This document shows positions 10,430-20,672 of a stretch of 64,000 bases of DNA, piece after piece. This DNA comes from Oegoconia quadripuncta (taxonomy: Eukaryota; Arthropoda; Insecta; Lepidoptera; Autostichidae). Both the position numbers and the translations under genes were made by a program. The DNA lies in contig OX438759.1 of NCBI GenBank assembly GCA_949316235.1, positions 10,739,118 through 10,803,117 on the forward strand, in the 5' to 3' direction. The stretch's first letter is position 1, and each line of letters begins with the position of its first letter. The notes under the pieces were generated by a model that worked only from the letters and a program-made list of their open reading frames with translations, had not been told where the DNA came from and searched no databases.

Positions 10430-10600
10430 TGTTTTCTGTTACCTGCTGTAGCCTAAACAGCTTGGCTGATTACGGAGTGTAAGTTGTTAGATTCGACTTG
10501 ATCCCCGAGTGTTTAAGGATGTCATGGTGGAAATCCAACATACAAAGCTAGCTAGCTAGCTAGCAAAATACAGAATACCTGTCGGGTTTTTGGTTATTAC
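10430..10600 (+). repeat. dispersed repeat E, copy 2, with (AGCT)n
   Basis: TACCTGCTGTAGCCTAAACA, TACGGAGTGTAAGTTGTTAG ... TGGTGGAAATCCAACAT aligns to copy 1. A perfect (AGCT)n run at 10546-10564 replaces the GGCGCCCGC region of copy 1. Confidence 0.5.
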
Positions 10601-10614
10601 ATCACGTCGATCTT

Positions 10615-10862
10615 TATCCCAAAGGGGGTGGTAATAGATATCCCAACCATTGCGTTTGGATGCGTCAAACAAAATTCATAATTCACTTTCGAAATACAAC
10701 GATAAGTGCACGTGACAGGGGAGTGCCCATCGCCGTTAAAACGTACGAACCTGTAGATGTTTTTTTAATAGAAAGTTCCTTAGTCGCCGTTTACGATACC
10801 TACGAGAAGGGACGGGTTGGTGCTATTCTTTTTACGTGCCGAAACCATTTTACCACTTAACC
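10615..10862 (-). mobile_element. dispersed repeat D, near full length
   Basis: The reverse complement runs TGGTTTCGGCACGTAAAAAG, GTATCGTAAACGGCGACTAA, TTTTAACGGCGATGGGCACT, CCTGTCACGTGC and CCCCCTTTGGGATAAAGATC, co-linear with 345-632. A 66-codon + frame across it is incidental. Confidence 0.7.
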
Positions 10863-11529
10863 AGGGGCGTTATAAGTTTAAACTGTCTGTGGCATTATAG
10901 CATCAAAATAGTTGAAGAGATTAGAAAAGTGTTGCTTTTTTTGCGAAAAGTTTAATGGAAATCGGGTCAGCTCTTTGGAAGATATTTAAGGGATTTTCCA
11001 AATTTTAAATTTATGATTTGAATCTATTATTTTTGATCACGTGACAAAACTTAACAGAAACAATATTAAGTATTTTTGACAAAGCTAAAATTATACCGCT
11101 ATAAGAGATGACAGTAGGTCATTTGCACCATTTTAAAAGTTAAAAGCTTCAAACCCTAATATACATCCCAAGCAGCCGTATTTTAATCTCCTAAACTTTT
11201 AATCTCAATTGAATAATCGTTATAGTTGAAATTTTCTATTAGGTGTACAAGTACTTACAAATTTTTGTAAAAAAACATAACAGAACTTTGAATACCCATT
11301 TATCTACTATATACTATTTAAAATACGAGCACGTAGCAGAAAAAAGCTCGCTCGAAACTTTCAGAGTTAATTCTGTCTGCAATTAATTCAAATGGACATC
11401 TTAGTCTGCACTAAAAGCGCTGGTTCGACACCCGAGCTCACTGCTAGCGCAGAATATTCTCAAACATCTCTTGGTAGCTAGTAAAATTAAATGTGTACAA
11501 CATTAGCACTTACTTATAATGCTTTTAAC

Positions 11530-11950
<421 letters not shown>

Positions 11951-11964
11951 ACGCGTAGAACAGG

Positions 11965-12104
11965 AGAGCTCTGTTATTTAATTTCGTCGATATTTTGATT
12001 GATTACGTTTTATGTATTATCGGTTAGCTCATCACTCGCTAAACAATTTCATATTGTGTCATTGGTCAACGTTGTCGATGAAGTTACATAAATTTGGGGC
12101 TGAT
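11965..12104. repeat. foldback MITE, intact copy
   Basis: From GAGCTCTGTTATTTAATTTC to GATGAAGTTACATAAATTTG GGGCTGAT. The left terminus pairs imperfectly with the right one (CAGCCCCAAATTTATGTAAC when reversed). This copy is the uninterrupted paralogue of the MITE split by the LINE at 7.26 kb. Confidence 0.6.
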
Positions 12105-12194
12105 CTGTATGCATTTGTGTTCCTCAGTATAAGATAGATAGTGCAATTACAAGCATAAGATACCTATACCTCTGTGAGGGTTATAGATTCTACA

Positions 12195-12435
12195 TAATTA
12201 TCATAACAGCCACAAAACGTCCACGGCTGAACATGGAACGCAGACTTCCAAAGCGACCTATTGAAACCTGTATCCAGCGACTTCCCGCGACCTTCATCAA
12301 GGTCATCCGTCTACCTTGTGAGGATATCTTACGCTACGCCTGCAGTTCCGTGAGCTCCACTCGAGAACTTTAGTGCCCCATCGACCATCAGTTCTTCGAG
12401 TTATGTGCTCTGTCCATTGCAACTTCACATTACTG
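12195..12435 (-). mobile_element. RTE-like LINE 3' end
   Basis: The minus strand reads RRTDGRWGTKVLEWSSRN then RRSVRYP, followed by decayed C-terminal codons and the 3' end GGACGTTTTGTGGCTGTTAT. It is frameshifted and contains stops. Confidence 0.7.
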
Positions 12436-12506
12436 ATTCCACGGGCGGTGGTAAGTTACCTGCACCAGATAAGATGCTGGCTTGTTTGTCATACCAAGAC
12501 ACAAAA

Positions 12507-12735
12507 GACGACCTGTTTGGTGTAGTGGTTAGCAACTCTGACCACTATATCAAAAGGTTGCGGGTTCGAATCCCGCTAGGGGCATATGTTTGTGTGATGA
12601 ATACGGACATGTGTACCCGAGTTATGGATATGGATTTCATCTATAATAAGTATTTATTTACAAAAAAATGTATTTATGTATTATATATCAACCATCTGGT
12701 ATCCACAACACAAGCAACTTAGTTTATTGTAACTG
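12507..12735 (+). mobile_element. SINE family A, near full length
   Basis: The tRNA-like head has a GACCTGTTTGGTGTAGTGGT A-box region and a TTGCGGGTTCGAATCCCGCT B-box region, followed by TATGTTTGTGTGATGAATAC, an A+T-rich body and the tail CAACCATCTGGTATCC. It is not a functional tRNA gene, because no cloverleaf closes and the body continues. Confidence 0.8.
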
Positions 12736-13129
12736 CGGTAATCTATAAATTATAATGTTTCCTAAATGCTGCAATTACAGATAGAATGAATACATATGTA
12801 TTAAATGCTATGTTATTTCCTCGATAACATGCTTCATATTTTCCATTTCAGTCCATGACCGTAATTGCCAGCCTAGCCCCTTCAACTTGTATGGGTCTGC
12901 CGCAAATCTTCAATTTTTAATTATACTTGAGCAGTGAAATTCGTCGACAAAGTCTACTTTGGTTCTTTAATCGTATATGGTTTGTTATTAGATATATTAT
13001 GAGCGTGCGCGTTGCATTTTCAAATTTAATGAACGTGTGTTTTTCAGTGTAAGGCATGTTTAACCGCCAACTCCCCAACTAGTACACAGACGCGCCTGCC
13101 GACACCATAAATGTCAAAAGGGTGGTAGG

Positions 13130-13237
13130 TAAATAAATAAATAAATATCCTTGAATATACACACAGTGCCATCTAGTTCCACACTAAGCAACTAAGGCTA
13201 GTGTTATGAATACCAGATAGATGATAAACTACTAAAA
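13130..13237 (-). mobile_element. SINE family A, 3' fragment
   Basis: TAAATAAATAAATATCCTTG, ACACAGTGCCATCTAGTTCC and ACACTAAGCAAC are the reversed tail of the family A subgroup that ends in GGAACTAGATGGCGCTGTGT. The tRNA-like head is missing. Confidence 0.7.
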
Positions 13238-13344
13238 ATTTTCCTGCCTATTTTAAATATATTGTCCTTATACCCAAAGGTTGCAAAGAATAGATCGCAT
13301 TTCATGATAAGGTCGCCGAATTGTACGTTCTTCTCTTACTACCT

Positions 13345-13405
13345 TTCCGTAAAATATAATGTCTTTTCTGTTGTGCAATAAAGTGTATTTGTAATTGTAT
13401 GTAAT
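13345..13405 (+). mobile_element. LINE 3' tail (CR1/Zenon-like), short
   Basis: GTTGTGCAATAAAGTGTATT then TGTAATTGTA is like the polyadenylation-signal end of CR1-type moth LINEs (..TTGTACAATAAAGTGTTT..). The similarity is short. Confidence 0.35.
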
Positions 13406-13669
13406 ACTTTTGTTAATTACATACCTACCTATTATAATGAAAACACGATTTGACGAAAAATTGGTTCGTCTATTTTTAAACCACTTATTACAGATGACTG
13501 TACATCTGATGATGACATCATCATCATCATATCAGCCACAGAACATCTGATTACAGTACTGTGTATAAATATACAAGTTCCAGCGCCTTGAAACGACCAT
13601 TTTATTACAGATATCCAATTAAACTAATTTAGAAATCACATGAATTTTCCGGGTTAAAACATACATTTA

Positions 13670-13990
13670 TTAACCCCTGATGAGTAACGAAGGGTGTGAT
13701 GCGTTTGACGGCGTTATGTGTGTGTCCAGTCTTTGTCCGGGCGTATCTCAGTAAAGTATAGACCAAGACTGGGTGCGGTTTTTTTAGCAAGGTTCTTAGC
13801 TATGTTCGATTAAAATTGGTTATACCATTTTAAAAATATTTAGCTTATAATACTGTTTTAGCATGTATTTCGATAATATCAAAGGTTTTCCAGGATTTTT
13901 CATTTTTTTTTAAATTTTATATTAAACTCTGCGATATGTTGCGAGCCATGTTTGATGTAAATCAGTTAAAGGGATTAACTGCTAACCGTG
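13670..13990 (+). repeat. dispersed repeat F, second copy
   Basis: TGAGTAACGAAGGGTGTGAT, GCGTTTGACGGCGTTATGTG then CCAGTCTTTGTCCGGGCG is co-linear with repeat F at 11.53 kb. It carries only a few GT units. The remainder shares AGCTTATAATA/TTTCGATAATATCAAAGG with 49.34-49.39 kb. Confidence 0.5.
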
Positions 13991-14107
13991 AGTATAACAG
14001 ATTTAGTTTTTAACAAGGTTGATTTGGTCTATTTGGATGATTTAATCATTTGATTCCTCTGTACTTTTCTTAATTTTCTATTTATCTTTATTATTATTGT
14101 ACTATCT

Positions 14108-14320
14108 TTCCGCCCGCGACTTCGCCCGCGATGAATAGCTTTATTGCGAAAATTTGTTTATTCCGCGGGAACTTTATCGGGATAAAAAGTTTCCTATGTT
14201 TTAATCCAGGGAATGGCCTACCTATATACCAAGTTTCTTCCAAATCCGTTCATCCGTGTCGCCGTGATTGAGCAACAATGAAACAAACAAACATCCAAAC
14301 TATCGCATTTATAATATTAG
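14108..14320 (+). repeat. dispersed repeat (CCCGCGACTTCGCCCGCG type)
   Basis: CCGCCCGCGACTTCGCCCGC, GGGATAAAAAGTTTCCTATG, CCAAATCCGTTCATCCGTGT, then AACAAACAAACATCC and TCGCATTTATAATATTAGT. This very common moth repeat ends in ATAATATTAGT. A reversed 3' piece is at 23390-23500 and another end at 35545-35640. Confidence 0.6.
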
Positions 14321-14324
14321 TTAG

Positions 14325-14580
14325 ATTAATTGTATACTTTTTATTTATTAAAAAAGAACAACAATTCTCTTGTGGGTTTCTTGCGCCGCGTCTTTTACCA
14401 CAGATGATTTCCTTTCCCGAAGCTGTAGTAGCTTGGACAAACAATTGATGCCACGGACAGATAAATGCAATAACCCCTATTATTTTTTTCAGTAGATTTA
14501 AATTGACATCCAACAAATGATATCATGTATCTCAAGTTGAAATAATTGCTCGAAATTTGAAATTCTGAAATACTTGAAAT
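14325..14580 (-). mobile_element. dispersed repeat G (LINE-like 3' region)
   Basis: On the minus strand this reads ATGATATCATTTGTTGGATG, TCAATTTAAATCTACTG, TTGTCCAAGCTACTACAGCT and GCGGCGCAAGAAACCCACAA. Paralogues are at 36720-37010 (-), 45003-45050 (-) and 58850-59035 (+). Short conserved peptides in all copies suggest a once-coding origin. Its class is unknown. Confidence 0.55.
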
Positions 14581-15159
14581 AAAACATTCAGTCTAAGTCA
14601 TCATATCATTATTAGTCAATCAAATAATTTAATTTTAATAGCAAAAGGAAAATATCGATGGGCAACCGCACCCGACACTTGCCCCAGTTCACTTGCTTTC
14701 AAATATGCAACGATTCTAACAATAACTTAAATCGATACAACTAACCACCTGTCAAGACTGCATGTGCAGCTGTTTGTTGCCAGGTGGTTGGAATGCGTGG
14801 TTGGAATGCAATAGAAAATGTGAACCAACTAAGTATTAACCTATAATGATAGGTTTCGATAACGTAGACTGATAATTTTGCCAAGAATATAATAAACAGT
14901 TGTTTTCTGACTTGAATACAATATGACATTAAATTTTCTAGCTAATAGCCGCACCTGGCACAAGTTAAGCAGAAGAAGCTATTTGGATTGATGACTGGAA
15001 TTGAGGATTTGCATTATCATGGCGCTGTAATGGAGAGGCGCAGGAGAGTTCTTGGGCGCTCCAAACCAATGACGCGGCTATCCATGTATTTTTTATTTGT
15101 GGATGTTGAAAGAAAATATATAATAATATAGTATATATGATAAATTCGCGGATCAGTTA

Positions 15160-15369
15160 ATGAATTCTTTACTCGTTTTAATAATATGCTCACGGGATGA
15201 GATGGAATTCACCTATTTAAAAGATATTGTTCAGGATAGTGTCACTGCTCTTTTCGCGATCTGCTCACTGGCATTATCGCTCATCTTGGCCATCACTCTG
15301 ACATTACTTTGGTCCAGTGTTCTTCATCCCGACAATCCAATAATCGAAAATATTCAAAAATCAAGATGA
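15160..15369 (+). CDS. small ORF with one membrane segment, hypothetical
   Basis: A 69-codon frame. From the second Met (15199), it encodes MEFTYLKDIVQDSVTALFAI and a hydrophobic run ending LALSLILAITLTLLW, then a short polar tail. The shape fits a single-pass membrane micropeptide and the codons are more mixed than the flanks. There is no homologue I recognise, no splice context, and the frame could be chance or an unrecognised element remnant. Confidence 0.15.
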   Translation: MNSLLVLIICSRDEMEFTYLKDIVQDSVTALFAICSLALSLILAITLTLLWSSVLHPDNPIIENIQKSR

Positions 15370-15714
15370 AAATGATAACATGAAGCGAGGAGAAAATGGT
15401 ATATACACGCTTACTGAATATTTACTACATAAATTTTTAAGAAACTTACAGTACAAAATTTCCTCATAATTGTCTGTTCATGTGTAAAAAACAACAGTAA
15501 TATATTTAGCACAAACATCGAGACAAGGTTCTCCTTATCTGTTAGAGAAACGAGATACACGCCGACCTATCTCTGGAGAAAAATCGTTGGCCCTGTCGCG
15601 GCGTCGCGGGGGGACCATTTCTCACCCGCGCGACTTCACTGCCACACATGGGATAGGTATTAGACATGTGTAAACATGCGGACGATACATACGGACCTAT
15701 TTCGTCTGTCTGAT

Positions 15715-16062
15715 TTTGATGCCCCAACGGCCGTCGGTCCTACGAGCAATGTGCCTCGCCCACGGCCATTTAAGTTTAGAAATTCTTATATAGGGTTATA
15801 CGGTCACCATGGTTCTCCTGCAGATTTCTGATTCGATTCCGCAGGGAGATTTCAAGTATAGCTCTCTCCATTGCCCTTTGAGTGACCTTGAACCTTCTTA
15901 TGAGCCACATAGTGAGCACCCACGTTTCAGTTCCATATGCCACATACTGATCAAATACTTTCGTCTTGAATCATTGCATTATTTGGGACGAAAGGTGTTA
16001 CATAGCTTCCCAAACGCTGCTTTAATCCCAATTAATACTTTAATCAGAACTTATGTATAAGA
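15715..16062 (-). mobile_element. RTE-like LINE, post-RT coding fragment
   Basis: The minus strand reads FKTKVFDQYVAYGTETWVLT, IRRFKVTQRAMERAILEISL then RNRIRNLQEN. After frameshifts it gives AHCS-DRRPLG, equivalent to HIARRTDGRWG. It is homologous to the fragment at 27-292. The GC-richer DNA at 15545-15715, beyond its 3' side, is a different unidentified sequence. Confidence 0.75.
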
Positions 16063-16344
16063 TTGGAGAAGCACACGAGAACTCCGATAATGATTATTTT
16101 GTTTTTAGCAAATGTTCCCAAAGACCTCGAAGCATTTATTGAGTTCATATGCTTTATCTTCGACCAAATCGTTAGTTAACGTGAGATTGCAATCAAACAA
16201 ATATCCTTTCTATTAAAAAAAAAAGTTGAGAATACATAACGAAGACGTAAAAGCAGTGTATAATACTAACTACCGTAAACACGGAGACAATTTAGCTATT
16301 AAGTTTAAAAAGATTGACTAGTTATGTCAAAATTAATACATATT
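16063..16344. other. no recognised feature
   Basis: A+T-rich spacer with an A-run at 16215-16225; I see nothing else. Confidence 0.4.
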
Positions 16345-16712
16345 AACCGCCTCCGTGGCGGAATGTGAACAACACAGGATTTACGAATCGGAGGTCGCAG
16401 GTTCTATCCCAATGAGGTACATGTTAGCACTCGGTTTGATTGATAGTCTACCATCAATCAAACCGAGTGCTAACATGTAACATGCCCTAGCATTTGAATT
16501 GCCCACCTGGCTAAGCTACCACCACCTTATCTAAGTCTGCCGCCAAACAGCAATGTTAATAGCATGTTGTGTACCGATTGTCAGACATAAGATAGCCAGT
16601 CCCCCAAATAATATGGGGTTTCCGGGTCAGTACGCTCCCACCTTCGGCTTCATCTTCACTTAACATCAGGTGTGACTGAGGTCAAGTGCTAACCCATTGT
16701 GCATAAACAAAA
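16345..16712 (+). mobile_element. SINE family C, near full length, with internal hairpin
   Basis: The tRNA-like head (CCGCCTCCGTGGCGGAATGT ... GAGGTCGCAGGTTCTATCCC, a B-box) is followed by a body with CAGCAATGTTAATAGCATG, AAGATAGCCAGTCCCCCAAA, CGGCTTCATCTTCACTTAAC and TGTGACTGAGGTCAAGTGCT. The end is GTGCATAAACAAAA. The hairpin at 16419-16478 is special to this copy. Confidence 0.75.
16419..16478. repeat. perfect 25-bp hairpin inside SINE C
   Basis: 16419-16443 (ACATGTTAGCACTCGGTTTG...) is the exact reverse complement of 16454-16478, with a 10-base loop. The copy at 19.95 kb has only one orientation of this sequence. Confidence 0.9.
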
Positions 16713-17318
16713 ATATATTACATCATTTTGACTAACGATATCCATCCGTTCAGCGCCACAAATGGGACAGTGTGTCAGATTTCAAAGATGGGACGTGAGT
16801 ACCTCTGATTACGGGTTGTAAATATTTGCGAAAGAAAGCAAATATCTTATTACATAAACAAAAGTCTTCCAGTCCATTAACTACAGTGACTAGGTAAATG
16901 GAAAATTTTAGATTAAATACCTGAACTTTAAGCGCACAATAGTAGGCAAGATAAATTCTTAAAAAAAGCAGCCGCTCCTGGACTTGCACAATTTATATGA
17001 ACCATTTTGTGTTGTTTACTATTTCCCTTTCTAATACAAAATGCTTTATCGTACGAAATTTTCCACATTTTACGATATAGGCCAGTAAATTATGATATAT
17101 TGAAAAAAATAGAAATGTTATATGTTAGCGAGGTGTTTAAAATGATTTTATTTAATAATATAATTATGCGAAACAATGAATAACGTGTCCTGCGAGTGAA
17201 ACAGCTGTAAAATACAGACAAATAAACGAACACGATGAAACTATAAGGGTTCCACGTTTGACTAGGGAACTCTAATAAGTAAAATTGTGGAAATTACGCT
17301 AGGTAACTAAATAAAATT
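16713..17318. other. no recognised gene or repeat
   Basis: A+T-rich DNA. Short frames have no domain signature. Confidence 0.4.
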
Positions 17319-17532
17319 CGAAACATTGGGCCCGTGGTCGTCCGACCCTAAAAATTTCATAAAAGTGGTATCGGACTTGCTAATCCAAGCATCAGGTGAC
17401 CTCAGGGAGGGTGCCTTCTGTACACAAAGACTAAGCCTGGCGGTGCAGCGGGGCAACGCGACTAGCATGCTGGGGACAATGCCGCATGCAGGTAGGAGAA
17501 CTCGAGGCGATACACTTTTTACAGCTATGTAA
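17319..17532 (+). mobile_element. LINE polyprotein C-terminal fragment
   Basis: An open frame from 17326 to the TAA at 17530 reads GPWSSDPKNFIKVVSDLLIQ, then ASGDLREGAFCTQRLSLAVQ, then RGNATSMLGTMP. The pattern GPW..A..FIK......GD.R...F..QR.S.A.QRGNA.S.LGT is known from the C-terminal end of many arthropod LINE polyproteins. It is 5'-truncated. The domain that normally precedes it appears separately at 60016-60180 (-). Confidence 0.65.
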
Positions 17533-18104
17533 ATATAATATATATACCTATATATTTTATTATTATCTCTTAAGTATTGTATTTTCTTAGCTTAGTAATA
17601 TTTTATACTATTTTAAGATACCAATCGCTGTATAGAAGTTGTTGAGATATTATTTCCAATTAATTACGCTAGGTTTGTTAATAAGCTATATAAAGGGTAG
17701 ATACCACAATATTGTGTATTTACTGAATATTTTAAATATTGACCCAGTTCAGACAATGTTACCTCAGATAATTACAAAAGTAGGTGTAACTAAATTTCTA
17801 CTGAAAATCAAAAATAAATTAACCGAACCTTCAAAAATAAGGCATTATATTCTAAAATGAAAAGAAAATTAGTAACGAAACGAACCACCTAATTAGAATT
17901 TCAAAATACTGGCCTTGATTAATATTGAAGATTTATTCGTGATCCGAGCGGTGTACTTTGGACACAGTGCAAAAATATGAAACAGTAACATAATTGATCC
18001 ATGAGGAATACTGCAAGCCTGTTATTCAATGTAAAATGGAGCCCAGAAATCATAGCGATTTTAATAAGTACTTATGTATTTCACTCATACAACCGATATC
18101 GGTC
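17533..18104. other. no recognised gene
   Basis: A+T-rich. A 73-codon frame at 17639-17860 is composed of A+T-rich codons with no recognised motif. Confidence 0.4.
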
Positions 18105-18363
18105 GGTCGGTACGTCGGTGGCTCAGCGGTTAAGACGCGGTCTCCCAATTTGGGAGGTCCGGATTCGATTCCCATGTAGGCCATGTACCAATGAGTTTTT
18201 AAATTTAATTTAATTACTTATGTGCATTTATCCGACTGCTCTTAAATTTAAGGGCATGTGAAGTTCCCAACCCGTATTGGGCCAGCGTGGTGGACTCCAT
18301 ACTCCCTCATTTTACGAGGGAAGGCCTATGTCCCTGCAGTGGGATGTTTACGGGCTGATGATG
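18105..18363 (+). mobile_element. SINE family B
   Basis: The tRNA-like head TCGGTGGCTCAGCGGTTAAG ... GGTCCGGATTCGATTCCCAT is followed by GCCATGTACCAATGAGTTTT and GCATTTATCCGACTGCTCTT. The 3' part (GGGCCAGCGTGGTGGACTCC ... AGTGGGATGTTTACGGGCTG ATGATGA) resembles the RTE LINE tail. Relative to the copy at 40.2 kb it lacks about 55 bp after CTGCTCTTAAA. Confidence 0.8.
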
Positions 18364-18520
18364 AAGCATTATCACATAAAGCGTAACCTTTCAACAACGG
18401 GATTTGCTGATGGGTCTATTACTAAGCCTTCTTGTAAATAAATTTACATGTATTTTTCTAATGAATTCTGTTACAAAATATCTAAAACTTATAAACTCAT
18501 TCCTGTTCTAGCTAGGTAGG

Positions 18521-18754
18521 TCAGTGCAAAACTCCCGCACGTCGACCGAGGGTCCACTGTCGGCTACATCTTTACTTCTTGGGGATATTTAGTTGTCGGA
18601 TGCGACCCGGGAGAGGATACACCCCTCGGTGCGACCGGAGGGGTGTCATCGTAACGAGCACTGTCGCGCTTTATACCGCTTGCTGATCGCGGTGTGAGGT
18701 GCGACAGTGCAGCTGTGGATGACGCGCTAACCTAAAAAAAAGTTCAGTGCGAAA
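18521..18754 (+). mobile_element. GC-rich non-LTR (R1-like) 3' end with TSD
   Basis: A 212-bp GC-rich insert (18532-18743) ends in CTAACCTAAAAAAAAGT. TCAGTGCAAAA (18521-18531) is repeated as TCAGTGCGAAA (18744-18754), one mismatch. Inside are ATATTTAGTTGTCGGATGCG and ACACCCCTCGGTGCGACCGG. TTTAGTTG-GTCGG recalls the 3'UTR of the larger GC-rich element at 61.84 kb. GCACTGTCGC and GCGACAGTGC form a 10-bp stem. Confidence 0.6.
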
Positions 18755-19274
18755 TTATGTAAGAAAATTTTGTCTTATTCGAAATTTTTTATGTCTCTTT
18801 TGTTCCCAGAACCAGAAACTTAAACAGAATTTGATCGTATTATATTTAACATAAACTAAATCTATTACATTACCCAATCTATTTACAGGTAGATAGATGC
18901 ATTAAGTATTTATTTGTTGCTTCAGTTACACTCCCGTAGCTAATTTCCAATCGCAAAATCTCCGATTGGCCATGCATAATCGCAATAATTTTCATTCAGT
19001 TGTGTTACTGTTTTACTTTTACTAAGCATAAGTTAAGAGCCAGTGTATCAGACGAAGCAACGAGGGCGTGCCTTATCTCCGCAGACCGACACAAACCTGC
19101 CTGGAAATTATACCTAAGCATCCACTAATTTATCGCTCTGAGGTCAAGAATCCCGAATAACTTGGCCAAAAGCTTTATTGCAACTCAAAATATGTTGGTA
19201 CGTTCTCGTACCTATAAAATGTAAATTAAGTTTAAAATTATGTAACAATTGTTTAAAATACGATAGTAAATATA

Positions 19275-19500
19275 GTAAAAAATTCTTTATTTTGTAGGGA
19301 CACCGGGTCCACTGTTACATTTTTTAAGCTACGCTTGTTCAAACAGCGATTTTCCCTTGAGAAGAACATGCAAGAACTCAAAGGTACTATAATATGTCAT
19401 TATTAATTGTGAAATAATCTGGCATGCGAACGAGCTGGTTATGTTCAGGAATGATTTTCATCTAAATAATATGATATTTTATAAAATGCTTTCTATAACT
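19275..19500 (-). mobile_element. LINE 3'UTR fragment, same family as the 7.26 kb element
   Basis: Its reverse complement (GAAAGCATTTTATAAAATAT, ATTATTTAGATGA, CATAACCAGCTCGTTCGCAT, TATTTCACAATTAATAATGA, CTTGCATGTTCTTCTCAAGG, TACAAAATAAAGAATTTTTT) follows the last ~270 bp of the LINE at 8.48-8.76 kb, with small indels. Confidence 0.85.
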
Positions 19501-19504
19501 TTCA

Positions 19505-19640
19505 AGAAACGAGCCTACACCTTCCTCAAAGGCCGGCAACGCATCTGTGACCCTTTTGGTGTTGCGGGTGTCCATGGGCGGCGGTGATTGCTTTCCATCA
19601 GGTGACCCGCATGCTAGTATGCCGCCCTCTCATATAAAAA
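19505..19640 (+). mobile_element. retroelement 3' end (GGCCGGCAACGC type), poly(A)
   Basis: AGGCCGGCAACGCATCTGTG, GTTGCGGGTGTCCATGGGCG, CCATCAGGTGACCCGCATGC, then 12 A's at 19627-19638. This 3' end is common in moth genomes. The element class is not decidable here. Confidence 0.6.
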
Positions 19641-19659
19641 AAAAAAACTTTCTGTTTTA

Positions 19660-19882
19660 TTCAGGTTCAACTTGAATTCGTGTAATTCCCATTAACTGGT
19701 GACGCTACTCTTGATTACGAACAACTTTCGCACACCACCACAAGCGAATTCGATGAAAAAATTTTCGATTACCATTCTGAAACCACCATTTATTAGTCCA
19801 AGAATTTTCAACTGATTTAGGCTGTGGTTCCTAGAGGAAAGTTATTGGTAATCAGGAGTGGAGTCACCAAAAAACAGGAAAT
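19660..19882. repeat. foldback MITE (TTCACCCTGTATA family), partial
   Basis: ATTCGTGTAATTCCCATTAA, CTGGTGACGCTACTCTTGAT, TACGAACAACTTTCGC and, inverted at the other end, GGAGTGGAGTCACCAAAAAA. It shares both arms with 28746-29131 but has lost the outer ACAGGGTG termini. Confidence 0.6.
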
Positions 19883-19904
19883 TTTAAATCTAGGTATTTC
19901 ACAG

Positions 19905-20220
19905 GAAGATGGTCGCGTCGCGTCGCGTGGTCGCGGGTTCGATCCCCAGCGGGGAACATGTTTAAGTACTCGGTTTGGTTGGTGGTAGGGCATTCTAAGG
20001 TAGGTAGGTTAGGTAGTTGGTGGCTAGCTACCACCATCTTATCTAAATCTGCTGCCAAGCAGCAATGTTAATAGCATTGTTGTGTTCCGGTTGTGTCAGA
20101 GATAAGATAGCCAGTCCCCCAAATGTGTTGGGGTTCCCGAGTCAGTACCTTCGATCTCATCTTCACTTATCTTCCGGTGTGATTGAGGTCAAGTACCAAT
20201 CCGTTGTGCATAAAAAAAAA
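19905..20220 (+). mobile_element. SINE family C, near full length
   Basis: The B-box region GTGGTCGCGGGTTCGATCCC is followed by ATGTTTAAGTACTCGGTTTG, CAGCAATGTTAATAGCATTG, AGATAGCCAGTCCCCCAAAT, CTCATCTTCACTTATCTTCC and GTGTGATTGAGGTCAAGTAC. It ends GTGCATAAAAAAAAA. Confidence 0.8.
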
Positions 20221-20344
20221 GATGATTAATGTGAATTGCCACACCTGTTGGGAAAATTAGGGAATAACAATTAAAGGATATCGCGATTCTACCTACCACA
20301 CTTTACCACTGACTTTCCAAGCATATGATTAAATCACAACACAT

Positions 20345-20500
20345 CGACAGGCTATATAAAGGTCCACTACTGGATATGAGCCTCTCCCAATGCGCGATTT
20401 GTATCGTTAACCATATGGGGATTTAACTTAATCACCACGCTGTGGGTCGGTAGGTAGATGGTCGCAGATTTTTTTGGGAGCTCCGAACCAACTAACAACA
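20345..20500 (-). mobile_element. RTE-like LINE 3' fragment
   Basis: GGTCCACTACTGGATATGAG then CCTCTCCCAATGCGCG is the reversed 3' region (GGGAGAGGCTCATATCCAGT). Farther in, TGTGGGTCGGTAGGTAGATG fits the reversed GGTCCACC region, decayed. Confidence 0.5.
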
Positions 20501-20554
20501 CCCAGGAAGAGACAGGTTGGTCAAATTAACTCAACGTTGGTATTACCTGAAACT

Positions 20555-20672
20555 TACATTCTTGGGAATAGGTATTTACTGGCATGGAGTGCTTCATCTG
20601 CGGCTACATTGTCTCTTTCTACCAGATGAGATTTTGGCTAAATGCGTCTCCAGTTCATCATAAAAAAAAACT
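20555..20672 (+). mobile_element. LINE 3' end (WNSLPASVFPE family), truncated
   Basis: TTCTTGGGAATAGGTATTTA, GGCTACATTGTCTCTTTCTA, CCAGATGAGATTTTGGCTAA and CATCATAAAAAAAAA align to 855-953. Coding identity is lost. Confidence 0.55.

Noticed and set aside
10660..10860. 66-codon ORF
   Set aside because: It lies wholly in dispersed repeat D, whose other copies have no such frame.
12507..12590. Functional tRNA gene
   Set aside because: A and B boxes are present but no acceptor stem closes, and the sequence continues into a SINE body shared by at least seven other loci.
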